64,000 nucleotides of DNA. Origin: Gonium pectorale. Lineage: Eukaryota; Chlorophyta; Chlorophyceae; Chlamydomonadales; Volvocaceae. The number at the start of each line of letters is the position of its first letter. The first letter of the stretch is position 1. The stretch is taken from the NCBI GenBank assembly GCA_001584585.1, contig LSYV01000005.1, forward strand, positions 3,030,131 through 3,094,130. The letters run 5' to 3'. The position numbers and the translations under genes are program-made. Shown here piece after piece: positions 1 through 10,815 of this stretch. The notes below the pieces were generated by a model, which was not told the origin of the DNA, ran no database searches, and worked only from the letters and a program-made list of their open reading frames with translations.

Positions 1-1900
1 GGCTGGCCCGGCTGTACCGACGGCGGCTGGTAGTACGACTGCTGCTGCTGCTGATATGGCTGCTGCTGCTGTGGATACGGCTGCTGCTGCTGCGGGTACG
101 GCTGATGTTGTTGTGGATACGGTGGCTGTTGCTGCGTGTACGGCTGCTGTTGCTGCGGATACGGCTGCTGTAGCGGCTGCTGGCCCGGCACCGGCTGCTG
201 CTCCTGGGGGCCCTGCGGAGGCTGCTGCGGCTGCTGTTGCGGCTGCTGCTGCCCCAGGGGGCCCTGCCCGTTCAGGCCGGCCATCCCCGGGGGCAGCCCC
301 ATCGAGGGTCCTGGCTGCCCCATCACCGGCTGCCCATACACCCCCGACGGATCCGCCCACGGCGGGGGCGGCATGCCCAGCATGGCCGGCGGCGGCATCA
401 AGACCGCCGACGGAGGCGGTACGAGGCCGCCGCCGGCATCGCCGCCGCCGGCAGCGGATGGCGGCGCTCCCCCCGCCGCCGGCCCGCCCCGCCCGCCGGA
501 CGCGCCGGCGCCGGGGTACGGCGCGTAACGCTGCTGTGCGCCCAGTGTTGCCGACATACCCGACATCGCCGGCAACGGCATGCCGGTGGCCGCGGCGGCG
601 GCCTTGACGGCGCGGGTCTGCTGCTTGCGTGCCTTGTCCTCGGGCGTGTCGGCGTACTTGACGTTGAGCGCCAGGGCCTCCCCGGGCGGGGTAGTGGCGT
701 TCGCGTTGTCGCGCGCCGCCTGCGCGTGCTCGGCGTGCGCGAACTGGGGCGGGGCAGAGGGGGGAGAGGGGCCTGGGCGAGAGCAGATCAACGAGAGGGG
801 GGGACGCGATAGACGCAGGTCCGCCTCTCGTGAGGTGCAGGAGGCTGAAGGGCTGGGCGGGCGGGATGCAAGAGAAGCTGGAGCGGCGCCTGGCGACGCC
901 GCCCAACATAGCGCGGCAGTTGGGATGCCGGTACCCTCCCCAGGGCCAAGCACATGCCTTACAGGAGGGTAACCGCCGGGCACCGACATGGCCCTTCTCC
1001 ACGGCTAGGTTAATGGCGCCCCAAACCCGTCCCCCGCATACCATCTCCACCCCGGACAGCTTCAAGACACTGCCACACTGTTTCCTTTCCCTGCCCTCTA
1101 TTCTTTTTCCATGCCCTCCTTGCGCCCGCCTCCGTAGCGACGGGCCGCATGCGCCCCTCCCTACCTTGACCATCGCCACCTGGCCCACGGTGTTGGGCAG
1201 CGCCTGCATCATGCGCACCGACACGGTGGGGCCGTACGCCTCGAAGAACTGCCGGATGGTCTCCTCGTTCCAGGTGGAGGGGATGTTGCGGACGTACAGG
1301 TTCTCTGCAGAGCACCGGGTTGGGATGAATGGTTGGCGTGCGGGACGGGGAGGGGGATTTGAGCGGTAACGCCGACGCACGTCAGTCGGAAGAAGCTGCT
1401 GTTTGTCCCACAGACCCACAGGCCCTGTGGGCCACCAGTGGGGGGCGCGCCACCACGCTTGGCCCACACAGCTCGGGTTGAGCGTCGCCAGCCCACACAG
1501 ATCACCAACGGGAAGCCATGGCGCCCCATCCCACCATTCAGGGAGTCATAGACAGCGTCGCCTTCGGCGGGCTTGACGAGGATGAGCTTGCCCTGGGGCG
1601 AGCAGGGGCATTTCAGGAGAGCGCGTCTACCCACTTGCCAAGATCATTTCTTACCTGAACTCCCTTGCCATTCATGCCGTTTATAGCAGCAAGCGCTTCT
1701 GTCGGCGTCTTCATGCGGACGAACGCATAAGGAACTGACGCTGTTTTGAAGAACTTACATCCGGTAACAGCGCCAAATGGTCGGAAAAGTACTTCTACAG
1801 CTGTCTGGTCCAGCTGCGGCGGCAAGTTTCGCACGTATAGGTTGGGATGAGTTAAGGTCGCGCCCTGATACGTCACGGAACCGCTATCCGCAGACGTCAT
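1..1900 (-). CDS. Two-RRM RNA-binding protein with Pro/Gln-rich tail (C-terminus off window)
   Basis: Predicted to bind RNA through two RRM domains; target unknown. Exons 1655-1900, 1535-1592, 1165-1304 and <1-743, all joined in phase across GT-AG introns. RRM1 spans about residues 20-92 (RNP2-like LYVRNL, RNP1-like YAFVRM). RRM2 starts near residue 102 (LYVRNI) and runs through AMVKFAHAEHAQ to about 178. The last exon then becomes low complexity: Gly/Ala/Pro/Met-rich, followed by many PYPQQQQ-like units encoded by CTG-rich plus-strand sequence at about 35-200. The reading frame is still open at base 1, so the stop lies outside. The ATG at 1898-1900 was chosen over one 13 codons upstream because it sits just before the domain-containing segment; the upstream ATG remains possible. 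Family assignment (RRM) is firm; no orthologue is claimed. Confidence 0.82.
35..200 (-). repeat. Trinucleotide-rich repeat coding poly-Gln/Pro units
   Basis: CTG/GCTG-rich imperfect repeat on the plus strand. Read on the minus strand in the frame of the RRM gene it codes repeated Pro-Tyr-Pro-Gln(3-4) units, so it is a coding minisatellite in the disordered tail of that protein. Confidence 0.75.
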
Positions 1901-3014
1901 CTTTGCCGCCTGTGAGCACGAGGGTGGCAGGCAAAGCACAGCAGTGCGCCTAAGGCGACCGCGCGCCCCATTACACGCCGCCCGTACGGCCGTACGGCGG
2001 TATGGAACTCCGCCTACAGTAGCTACGGCACCCGGCAGGCAGGTGCTCGCTTCGTCTCAGAGCCTCACGATGCGGCAGTAAGACGTCATCGGCGCGTCAT
2101 CGTGGCCCACACGCACGTCTAGCGGCCAGCACTACGGGCTCCAGCTGACACCAGGAATGCTTGTGCGAACCGTGCGGCTATGCCTCAGCGGCCAGGTTCC
2201 GGCGCAGCAGCCGAATCATCTTCAGGCATGTTATTACGGGGTCCACCGCTGGCACCGCATGACGCTGCGTTGAAACAGGGTGCCAGGCCGGCGCAGAAGG
2301 CTCCAATGTGGCTGCGCCGCCCCTGCGGCTGCGCTACCTGAGGTTGCAGGCTCCACAGGATAAATGTACACGTGTAATGGTCGAGTTATCCTGACCCAAG
2401 TTGGCCAAGCCCCGTGCCCCCTCTTCTGTGACCCAGGCCTGTGCCCTAGCCCCAGGCGTCGCCTTTGCGCCCATGACGTCACCTCCCGTTTGATGTCCAA
2501 GAACCTTACGCTGTCAGTCCTTTCACGCATGTTGCGTGCGTCACCGATGCAGAAAGGGGTTCCGGTGGGGTGTCCCCAGCAGCAGATGGCTGGTTTCGGA
2601 GGCTTCAGTGGGAAGGGTTGCAGTGGGCTGCTTCAACGCTGCGGAACAGCCGAAGCAGCTGCTATATAGGTGACAGGGCTGAGGTAGACTGTGAGGTAGA
2701 CTGGGTGCGGCGGCGGCAGCGGCGGTTGCGGGCCCTGGCGGACTGGCTCGTTATTATCGCCGCTGTTGCTAGAGACAATGGCAGGCACAGCTCACCTCCC
2801 CCAGCCGACGCCATTGGTGAACGACCGGTCGTGCTCTGGCCGTGGCTCTGGTTTGTGCCGGACCGTGTCGTGGTACGGCCCTCGTCGTGCAGACGTCCAC
2901 ACAGTGTGCAGACGACTTGTAACAATTTGTGTGTGGTGAGCTTCTGAATAGGGACAGTGAGCTACATACCTTTCATGGCATTCCGGAAGAGATGTATTTC
3001 CACAACGGAAACAT
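1901..3014. other. Intergenic, no gene recognised
   Basis: Lies between the start of the minus-strand RRM gene and the plus-strand gene at about 3.0 kb, so it should hold both promoters. Open frames here lack domain signals and plausible splice structure. I see no clear promoter motif that I would defend. Confidence 0.5.
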
Positions 3015-6000
3015 TTGAGCTTTGATCAAGTGCAACCTCGATCAATCACAAATACCGAAATGCAAGGACTGCTTCGGACACATCGACCCCTTTCTCACCC
3101 CCACACCAAGCAGACAAGCTCATGCTGCGACGTTGGGTGGCGTGAAACATGTAGCTCGTCGTACTGTCAGTCGACGGCGATTCCCAGCCATCGTGGCACC
3201 TCTCAGCCAGCCGCGCGGCGGGCCTCCACCCGGTGCCGCGCCGCGCCCGACGGCGCCCCCGATGGGCCCGTCGGCGCCCCCGATGGGCGCTTGGATGCGT
3301 CAAAGGCGCCTTCCACCTCCGATGCTGCGGTCACTGGATACCAGGTAACCCTTCCGAGTGCATACGGTACTTGCCCGCATCACGGCGTTCGCACGTGGCT
3401 TGCGTGCAAAGGCAGCGCTGGGGCGCTAGCGCGCTGCCTGCACATTAATACAACATTCATACCTTCACAACCCTACCCTGGCACTCAACCGCCGACCCCA
3501 CTCCGCCAGGCCTTGGTGTCGGAGCTGGCTGCCTTGAGCCCACAGCAGCTCCGCGAGGCGGCGCAGGCCCGGCCAGACGTCCTGTTGGACTCGCGCTTCC
3601 TGTTCTGGCTGCGGGACCGCGAGTGCGCGTCGGGGCTGGCGGCAGCGCAGCGCGAGGCGCTGGCTCGGCTGGGGCAGGAGCTGACAATGATGCGCGAGTG
3701 GCGAGGTGGGCGCGCTGCGGGTACCTGTAGGTGGCTGTGGGTGCGCTGGGCACTTGTGGGTCACGAAGGAGGCGGCTAGTCGAGGGCCGCCGCGCCCATG
3801 TGGGTCGCCATGGTTGCGTCGTTGGTCGTTGGGAAAATGCAGTGCCCCGGCCCAGGGAGACGGCGCCCCTTCACCAGCCGCCCGTGCTCCGCGCTGCGCT
3901 GGGTCCATCCTTTGTGTGCCCAAACAAGCCGCCCTCGCCGCTTCCGCCCCGCTGCGCGCCGCCCGCAGAGGAGCAGGCGAACCGCACACTGCTGCCCAGC
4001 CTGGCCTCCTCCCTGGCCTACTCCAACCTGAAGAGGTGGCGGGAGGAGAGCGGCCAGCGGGAGCCGACGGTGGGGCGGCCGGGGCCGGGGTGCGGGAGTG
4101 ACGGTGCAGTGGAGCAGGGGCTTCGGGGGCTTCGGGGGAACCGCCGCCGGCGTCACCTAAGAGAGGGTGTCCACTTGGGTTTGTAGTGCAGCATCGTGCA
4201 GGGGCGTCGGCGTGGTGTGGGGGGGGCGCAAGGAAGGGCACGGCACGCGCCGGAGTCGCCCGCACTGCAGCGTGTTGCCAGCAGGGGCGGGTCCACCCTT
4301 CCCTGCCGCGGTGGTGGGACCGTGGCCGGGTGCGCTTGTGTTGGTGGATGAGGGTATACCCACGTCCCAGGCGCGGAGGCTAAACAACGTGAGGGGAGCT
4401 CGGCGTGTGGTGTGGAGGGGTATTTCGTAGGAACGGCCTCAAAGCTGCACACACTCACCTCCCAGACCCCGACGTCGTGTGTCTAACTGCCTCTGTTGCG
4501 CGTCCTATGCCGCTTGCCCCGCAACAGGTGGTGAATGGCGTGGATCTGGAGCAGCTGTACCGGCTGGGCGAGCAGGTTGGTGGCTGGCCAGGGGGGTAAT
4601 ACGGAATGGGAAACGGGTCACGTCGCGGACACCGAATCGCATACTGTACTCAATGGAAGAACCTGTGGTGGCCTTGGCGTAGTTGTAGACGACCTGTGAA
4701 ACTTCGATGTCAGCGACGAGCGAGCAGCGGTGCAGCGTACCTCCGCTGATCGTGGGGGGGGGGGTGCAGGGCGAGGCGCACCGCCGGCGGGGCGTCCTGC
4801 GGCGTCTTGGTCGCTGACCAGCTGGCGGCACCACTCTGTCAGTATCCATGCCCACATTCGTAGGCGTATGCGTAACCGACAGTTAGTTGCAACACTCGAC
4901 GTAAGGGCATAGCGACGCTTTCCTGCAGAGCACCGCGGGGTTCGGAGCGCGTTGGTGTCCGTTTCGTGTCCATGTCGTTGTCGAAGGGGTGCTGACGATG
5001 CCATATTGGCTGCCCTGTGCAGCACACAGCCATCCTGGCGTCAGCTCCCTGTTGCAAACACACACGCTTGCGACCCGCCGCTCACCGCCTCCACCCACCC
5101 CTTCCCATGTCGGCCCCCCACGGTCGGGAGAGGAATGCGCCCCAGGGCTTCTCTGGTGAGAATGCCTTCCGACCCACTATCCCCCTGTCGGCGCGCAGGA
5201 GGAGCGCAAGCTGCGCGACTCCATGGAACGGGGAGAGGGCGGTGGCGGCATCGGCCCGCGCCGCGGCGTCACCCGCAGCAGCATCGAGGAGTTTACCAAG
5301 GTGGGGTGGGTGCGACTTGAGAGGTTTCCAAGGTGGGGTGGGGCAATCAAGTGCGCGGCCGGGCGCAAACGCTGCTCCAGGCGCCCGGCGGCTCCGCGCC
5401 ACGCTGTCACACTTATGGCTCCCGGAGTCCCGGTCGTCTCCCAAACAAAATGTATCTTCAGGTCGCGGTCCCTGGGGAATACGGGCGGGGCCCATCTTCA
5501 TGTCTGCGTGCCCCTGCCCCACCCTGCCCTGCTCCTGTCCCTCCCGCCCGCCCGCCAGCACAACAAGGCATACGCCGACCTCGCCGCCGGCGCCATGGCG
5601 CGCGTGCGGTCGCGGCTGATGGGCTTTGACGACGACGGCCCCTCCGCCGCGGAGGCGGTCCTGCGGGCGCTGCTTGACGGCATGGGCAGCGCAGAGGAGC
5701 GCGCGACGTACCTGCCCGAGGCCTTCACGCCGCCGGGGATGCAGGTGCGAATGGCAGCGTACATGCCTCTGGGTCTGGGTCGGGGTTGGAGTCGGAGTCG
5801 GGGTTCCTTGGGCTGCCGCCTGGCGGCTGGGATTCTTGCTTGCCTGCGCACGTGCTTGTTCCGTTTGTTTTGGGCACGCCGTCTCCATCCCAAGCACACA
5901 GCTGTAGGCCGCCGGCAATGGGCTCCTGCCGGGTCTCAGAACGCTGCTTCGCGCAGCCTTGCGTGTCACAACCTGTGCCACGGTGCGCTTGGCCCCACCG

Positions 6001-6422
6001 GCTGCCTCGCCGTCCTCTCCACCGGCTCCCCCCCTTCGCGCAAGCAGGTGTCGACGGAGGCGGGCACCGGAAAGCCCACATTCGTGGTCACCACGCCCGA
6101 GCAGCTCACTGCAGCCGCACGCAGCCGCCTGGCCGCGATCACTCCGGAAAGCGGCGCCGGCTCGCCTCCCAGCCAGACACCGCCGTCGGCACCTTCGCCG
6201 CCGGCGGGTGCGCCTGGGGCGGGAGCCTCCGCCGCAGCGGGGGCGGCGGCGACGCGAGCGCCCGGGGCGCCTGGCAGCTCCGGCGTCCCGCGCCTGCCCA
6301 GTGGCGAGGATGAGGCGGAGGCGATAGCGGAGCTGTTGGAGCTTATCGCCGAGTACGATGCGGCTGTGTACTCGCGGAAGACGCCCCTGGAGAGGATGGG
6401 GCACACGGGGATGCGCTGGTAG
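3015..6422 (+). CDS. Unrecognised multi-exon protein, about 445 aa
   Basis: I do not recognise this protein. Exons 3015-3344 (uncertain), 3510-3705, 3969-4069, 4528-4575, 5199-5300, 5559-5744 and 6048-6422 join in phase with GT-AG introns and end at a TAG. The core, exons 2 to 6, is helical and charged with short conserved-looking stretches such as LSPQQLREAAQARPD and DSRFLFWLRDRE. Exon 7 starts with GTGKPTFVVTTPEQL, runs through an Ala/Pro/Gly-rich spacer and ends in an acidic-hydrophobic helix (EAEAIAELLELIAEYDAAVY). No membrane segment is seen. Exon 1 is chosen only because it is in phase and open; its Ser/Arg/Pro-rich composition could be an organelle transit peptide, and the true start may differ. 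Intron 4 carries repeat R2 copy A. The stop codon falls in the first unit of a decamer satellite. Confidence 0.6.
4597..4741 (-). repeat. Dispersed repeat R2, copy A
   Basis: About 145 bp, antisense in intron 4 of the gene at 3.0-6.4 kb. It shares a CGCTGCTCGCTCGTCGCT core, a TACAACTACGCCAAG-like stretch and a CGCGACGTGACCCGTTTCC end with copies at 55696-55845 and 56843-56996. Confidence 0.75.
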
Positions 6423-6529
6423 AAAGGGGTAGGGAGGGGTAGAGAGGGGTAGGGAGGGGTAGAGAGGGGTAGAGAGGGGTAGAGAAGGGTAGAGAAGGGT
6501 AGAGAGGGGTAGAGAGGGGTAGGGAGGGA
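6420..6529 (+). repeat. 10-bp tandem repeat (TAGAGAGGGG)n, 11 units
   Basis: Eleven consecutive 10-bp units of TAGAGAGGGG with variants TAGGGAGGGG, TAGAGAAGGG and TAGAAAGGGG. The first TAG is the stop codon of the upstream gene. The minus-strand reading (Ser-Thr-Pro-Leu-Tyr-Pro repeats) is a shadow. Confidence 0.95.
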
Positions 6530-7860
6530 TGGGTGGCGCCGATCTTGCCGGCGAGCGGAGCGTTTTTGCGGTATTTGAGGTTCCCGCTCCCCACCCTGAT
6601 GCTGGCAAGGAGCGGGGCGTCCAGCGCGGCTATGGCTGGGCGGCGGCGCCCGAGGGCGGGCAACGGCAAACGGGTCCTGAAGCGTGAGCGAGCACCCAGG
6701 CCCTAGCCAGCAGGCATGGGCGTGCCGTCGGTTGGCGGTGGTTATGGTGTAGAGTTGGCTCATGGTTTTCGTCTGCGGCTACCGGTACGATCCAAGAGCG
6801 ACCTGTGGCATGGCAGTCGGAGGGCAGCCGAGGGGTCCAGTTCAGGCGTGATGTGCCGAATAGGGTCCCGCTGAGGTGCTGGCGGAGAGCATACGGTGTA
6901 TGGAACCGCGCGCCGTCCCCAAACTGCGGTGAGCGGTCCGCGCTGCGCTTCCCTTCACGGCCATCTGTGTAACATATCCAAGCATGCGCATGGAGGATAT
7001 GCTAGGAGATGACGGGAACCGGCACATTATGCTCTTATGGGGCACATGCGGAGTGAATGGAGGTTGCCGCGGCCCGGCCGGAACGGCTGGAGTGTCTTGC
7101 GGATGCGGGCGGGAAGGGGCACGGTGGGGCAGGGAAGGCGCGCCGAGCGGGGTAATGGGGACCGCTACTGCTGGCAGGCGTGCGAGGCGATATGTGCCAT
7201 GGCGGCACGTGGCCCCACGCTAGTGATGGGGAAGGGCCCTGATCGTGCTCCTGACGACATACATCTCGTCAGGTAACTATACCGGTGACGCACACCGGGG
7301 GGGCCCGTCTGCTCATATACCTCGCCCGCCATGCCCTGTACCGTCCTGTACTCGCCACCCTGCTGGAAACGTCACATCCCCGGGTGTGTATGTCCGTAGA
7401 GGTTGCCTTCCCCGTCTGATTTTCTCTTTTGACGACAGATGCTCGAGTTCAAAACATCCTGGGTACACGGCAACCCATATAAAAAGGCAAAGAGCTACAC
7501 TGCCTCGCAAGAGGAGCTGGGAGGCCCGGTCACCCACCTGGCTCCCTATCACAGTCGGGGCATGTTGATTCGTACAGGCGGGCGCGAAGGTTCGCACCTT
7601 GGCACCTATGCAGTGCATCCGCACGATACCCCCTCCCCCTTCGTGTGCGTTCCCTGCTCCTCGGGGCCTTTGTGCACGCAGAGACTCGGACCTCCCCCTC
7701 CCTTGCTTCGTTTTCTGGGCGTCCGCGGCAGCCGCCCCAACCCAAATCGCACCGCAATTCCCCGGCTGCTGGTAAGGAATCTCTGTAAATCTGTTGTGAA
7801 GACCCCTGTATTAGTGGTGCCAATAGGTGTTATGCGGCAACAGCGGCACCTGCTGCACAG
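6530..7860. other. Mostly non-coding stretch with repeat R1a
   Basis: After the decamer satellite there is no convincing exon until about 7861. An open frame from ATG 7439 for about 45 codons has non-repetitive composition and could be an upstream exon of the weak model at 7861-8503, but I could not find a good donor. Repeat R1 copy a occupies 7268-7437. Confidence 0.4.
7268..7437 (+). repeat. Dispersed repeat R1, copy a
   Basis: About 170 bp nearly matching 8573-8742 in the same orientation: shared blocks include GTCAGGTAACT, CCCGTCTGCTC, TATACCTCGCCCGCCATGCC, CCCTGCTGGAAAC and GTAGAGG-TGCCTTCCCCG. Confidence 0.85.
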
Positions 7861-8503
7861 TCGCGAGTGGAGAAGGAGAGGTACCGGCGGGAGAGGGGCG
7901 GGGGCTCGCGGGCCGGGTCCCCTCGGGTTGGCTCTGGTGACGGGTCAGACCCAAGGTCAGGTTCCCTGGCGAGGACCCACGAGTCACTTCCAGCCCGGAT
8001 CGCCGCCACCATGTCAGTAAGGTCAGTCCCACGTGTGACTACTGCCTTTGCTTCACGCCGTCCCTCCGCCTCTCTGCCTCTGCATCCCTGCATCTGTGCC
8101 TGTTTGCATGCACATGCCGCTGTTCCGCACGTGCCCGTACAGGCGGTGGGAATCTGCCCTCCAGACCGCCGCCTGTCCCTCTTGGGCCCTTGGCTTTATC
8201 GCCGTCGCCTCGTTCCTTTGCCCCGTTTCCCCGAGCCCGTGCACATAGGACCCGCTGCCCTACCCGGGCCCCTCCACCTCGCCCGTGCGGACTACCACCC
8301 CTCTCTTTCCTGCCAGTCCATCGGCGGCCAACTATGGGGACGGGAGTGCTATGGCCTGCTTCTGCGCGCTAACCATGTCCACATGCCCGCGACTGCTTCG
8401 AGCGCAGACGGTACCTGACTCCATGTTTCTGTCGTCCATTCCAGGTCTGTATTACGGCAATCGGCGGTTCGGGGGTGCGGGCTGGGCGCCCCGCGAATGG
8501 TAA
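7861..8503 (+). CDS. Weak two-exon gene model, disordered protein, function unknown
   Basis: Low-confidence model. Exon 7861-8021 follows a CACAG acceptor and codes a basic, Gly/Ser/Arg-rich stretch (VEKERYRRERGGGSRAGS onward). It can join in phase at 8317 to an exon that ends GLYYGNRRFGGAGWAPREW and a TAA at 8501-8503. An alternative splits the second exon with a 34-nt intron (8411-8444), which is implausibly short. The 5' part of the gene is not identified. It lies between two direct copies of R1 (7268-7437, 8573-8890), so it could belong to an element or be chance. Confidence 0.25.
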
Positions 8504-8572
8504 CCGCTGGCCGCCGATGGACTGGTCACCTCGTCGACCGCTCGCCGGACCCTCGCAACCTCTACTTATAGT

Positions 8573-8890
8573 CAGGTAACTGTTCTGGTGACACACCGGG
8601 AGGACCCGTCTGCTCGTATACCTCGCCCGCCATGCCCTGTACTCGGCGCCCTGCTGGAAACATCACACCCTCGGGTGTGTTACGTCATACACACCCTCGG
8701 GTGTGTATGTCAGTAGAGGCTGCCTTCCCCGGTTCTGGTTCTCACGACGGTTTCCGCACGAAGCGTAGCGTAGTAGCGGAAACCAAGGTTTCCTGCGTTC
8801 GGCTGGCATGCGTGTATGCACGTCGGTGCTGTCCGGTAGTACGGCAGTACGAGGCCGGTAGGCCTGGGTTCTTAGGCTGTCGCACCGGTT
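8573..8890 (+). repeat. Dispersed repeat R1, copy b (longest)
   Basis: Begins GTCAGGTAACTG as in copy a. It holds an internal duplication of the ACACCCTCGGGTGTGT palindrome (about 8665-8710). It extends further 3' through GCGTAGCGTAGTA and a GGAAACCAAGGTTTCC palindrome, which is also found inverted at about 51277-51330. The 3' limit is not exactly defined. Confidence 0.75.
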
Positions 8891-9088
8891 GGTGCTAGCT
8901 AATTCGCGAGTTTCCTTTTGTAAGATCTGACACCGCCGGGCCGGACTGAGCCTTACTACGTTACAGTCCCTGGCCAGTCCCGGTTCGGTGGATCAGGGCT
9001 CGCCCCCCATCCCCCGCAGAAGACTCTCTTTCCTGCTTGCAGGCACCCTTCTCCGCGGCGGAGCCGCGGCTAAGCGACGCAAGACGCA

Positions 9089-10080
9089 ATGCTGGAAACT
9101 TTTTTGTCAGTACTTCGTGACCCCAGTAGGGGCGAGTACCGGCTGTTCCTGGCGGCGCTTGAGGGCCTGCGCAAGTCGGTCTGGCGCTTCTCGGCGCCCT
9201 CGGACCAGCTCCTTGCGGATGTGTTTCGCCTTCTCACCGGCCGTCATGCAGCTGCTGCACCAGCTGGCGGCCGGCGTGCTCACGGCGCACGTGGCCGGGG
9301 CGCTGCGCTACCTTCGCTCCGAGCTCTTTCCGAGGGCCGGGCAGCATATCATGACGGCGACGGCCGGCGGCGGGATCGCAGGCCGCCGGGGCGCTGGCGC
9401 TGGCGGCCCGCTGCTGCTGCCAACGCCGGCGCCGGCGCCGCCGGCGGTGGGGCAGCGGGGCTGGCGGCGCGGCTTTCCCGTAACCGCCTTGATGCACCTG
9501 CAGGCCACGAGCGCCTACCTACGCGACGTGCTGTCGGCCAGCACGAGCCTGCGATGGCGTGACCCCTGCCACCACCACGGGGGAGGCTTAGATGGCGGCG
9601 AGGACGCCGACGTGACTGGCGGCAGCGGCGGCGGCGGCAGCGGCGGCGTTGTCCCCTCGGCGGCGCGGCTGGCGGCGGCGCTGCGCTGTAGCGGGCTGCT
9701 GGAGGAGCTGTGCGCCGCCGATGCCGTCCGGCGCCGCCAGCGTGGATCTGTACACCGCGCACCTTGCCTGGGCTCAACGAGACATGACGCTCATCCTTCG
9801 CAGCGTTGGCGGTGCTGACGACAGCGCGGCCCTGTTCGGGGCGAACCCGCTGCACACGCTCTCGCTGATGGAGGCGCCGGCGGTGCAGCGGCTGCGTTGG
9901 GAGCTGCTGGAGCAGCTGGCGGCGTCGGTGCCCGCCGTCGGCTGCAGCGGAGACACCCCCCGGGGGTCGGTGGCGGCGCTTGCGGTGGCAGCGTTCATGG
10001 CGGCGGTTACGGCGGCGGCGGTGTCCTTGGAGCCGCGCAGTCGGGGCTATGGCCGCAGCTGCTGGTCCATGACACCATGA
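9089..10080 (+). pseudogene. Frame-broken unknown protein gene (two apparent 1-nt shifts)
   Basis: Three overlapping frames on the plus strand together read as one helical, Leu/Ala-rich protein. Frame 1 runs from ATG 9089 to about 9220 (MLETFLSVLRDPSRGEYRL to LLADVF). Frame 2 runs from about 9222 to 9730 (AFSPAVMQLLHQLAAGVLT to GLLEELCAADA). Frame 3 runs from about 9745 to a TGA at 10078-10080 (VDLYTAHLAWAQRDMTLIL). One surplus base in the TTT at about 9220-9223 and one near 9740-9750 explain both shifts. A 31-nt GT-AG 'intron' (9219-9249) could replace the first shift but is too short to be credible. It may be a real gene with assembly errors or a pseudogene. I recognise no family. Confidence 0.45.
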
Positions 10081-10815
10081 GGGGTGATCCATCCTCGGCG
10101 GGGGGGTAGTGGGTTTGGAAGGCATTCTCAGTAGAGAAGCCTGGGGGCGCATGTCCGTCCCGAGGTCAACAACTGGGGGCTGAGAGGCTGAGAGCTGGGC
10201 GCTGGCGCCATCCCTCCCTGTGGGTCCTGTGCATGCATGGACCGCGAGGCCGGCGGTTTGAGCGGGCTGAGAAGTCCGGACCGGCTATCCTTGCTGTCTA
10301 GACCGACACTCAAGCCCGATCGCGAAAGCCCGCCTGACCCGAAGAGCGAAAGGAGTGGCGACGCTCACAGCGCCGCGTCCATCACCACACCTCTGAATGC
10401 GACACGACACGTTGCGCCGGGGCGAACTGGGAAGCACCTCACTCCGCACCTGCATCTCACTCCGCTTCAGGCCGGTGCCATCGGGCCCCTGTCGAGGGAC
10501 AGACACAGGCGGGCTGCCGCACGTGCGTGAGGAGCCCACGAGATGAGGCACGTGCTCCCTGACGGTCACCAGGCTGCGCTATCATACCCGGCACCGCGCG
10601 CATGACACCACAGCATATCACCTTTGCGGGGCCCCTAATGCTCGCGGCACGGCAGCGCAGATCCTCATCCGCAGTGACATCACCGCCGGCGTCATATCCG
10701 AGGCATCCCAAGGCGTCATCACGAGAATCACGGGAAACCCCCACCTGCAGCTACTGCATCTGCGTTGGCGGCATGTGCCCGTCACCACCTTTCTTACCCT
10801 CCCCCACACACGCAC
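10081..10815. other. No clear gene; possible ligase 3' exon
   Basis: Mostly without coding signal. On the minus strand, after an acceptor (TGCAG, about 10745), the in-phase sequence VSRDSRDDALGCLGYDAGGD (about 10680-10745) resembles the start of the BRCT helix that would follow the ligase exon ending at 10816, but it degenerates and I could not follow it to a stop. Confidence 0.3.

Noticed and set aside
5082..6763. A 508-codon minus-strand frame and Ser-Thr-Pro-Leu-Tyr-Pro repeats
   Set aside because: Shadow of the plus-strand gene plus translation of the decamer satellite.
8411..8444. A 34-nt intron in the 7.9-8.5 kb model
   Set aside because: Too short for introns of this type; an unspliced alternative in another phase reaches the same stop.
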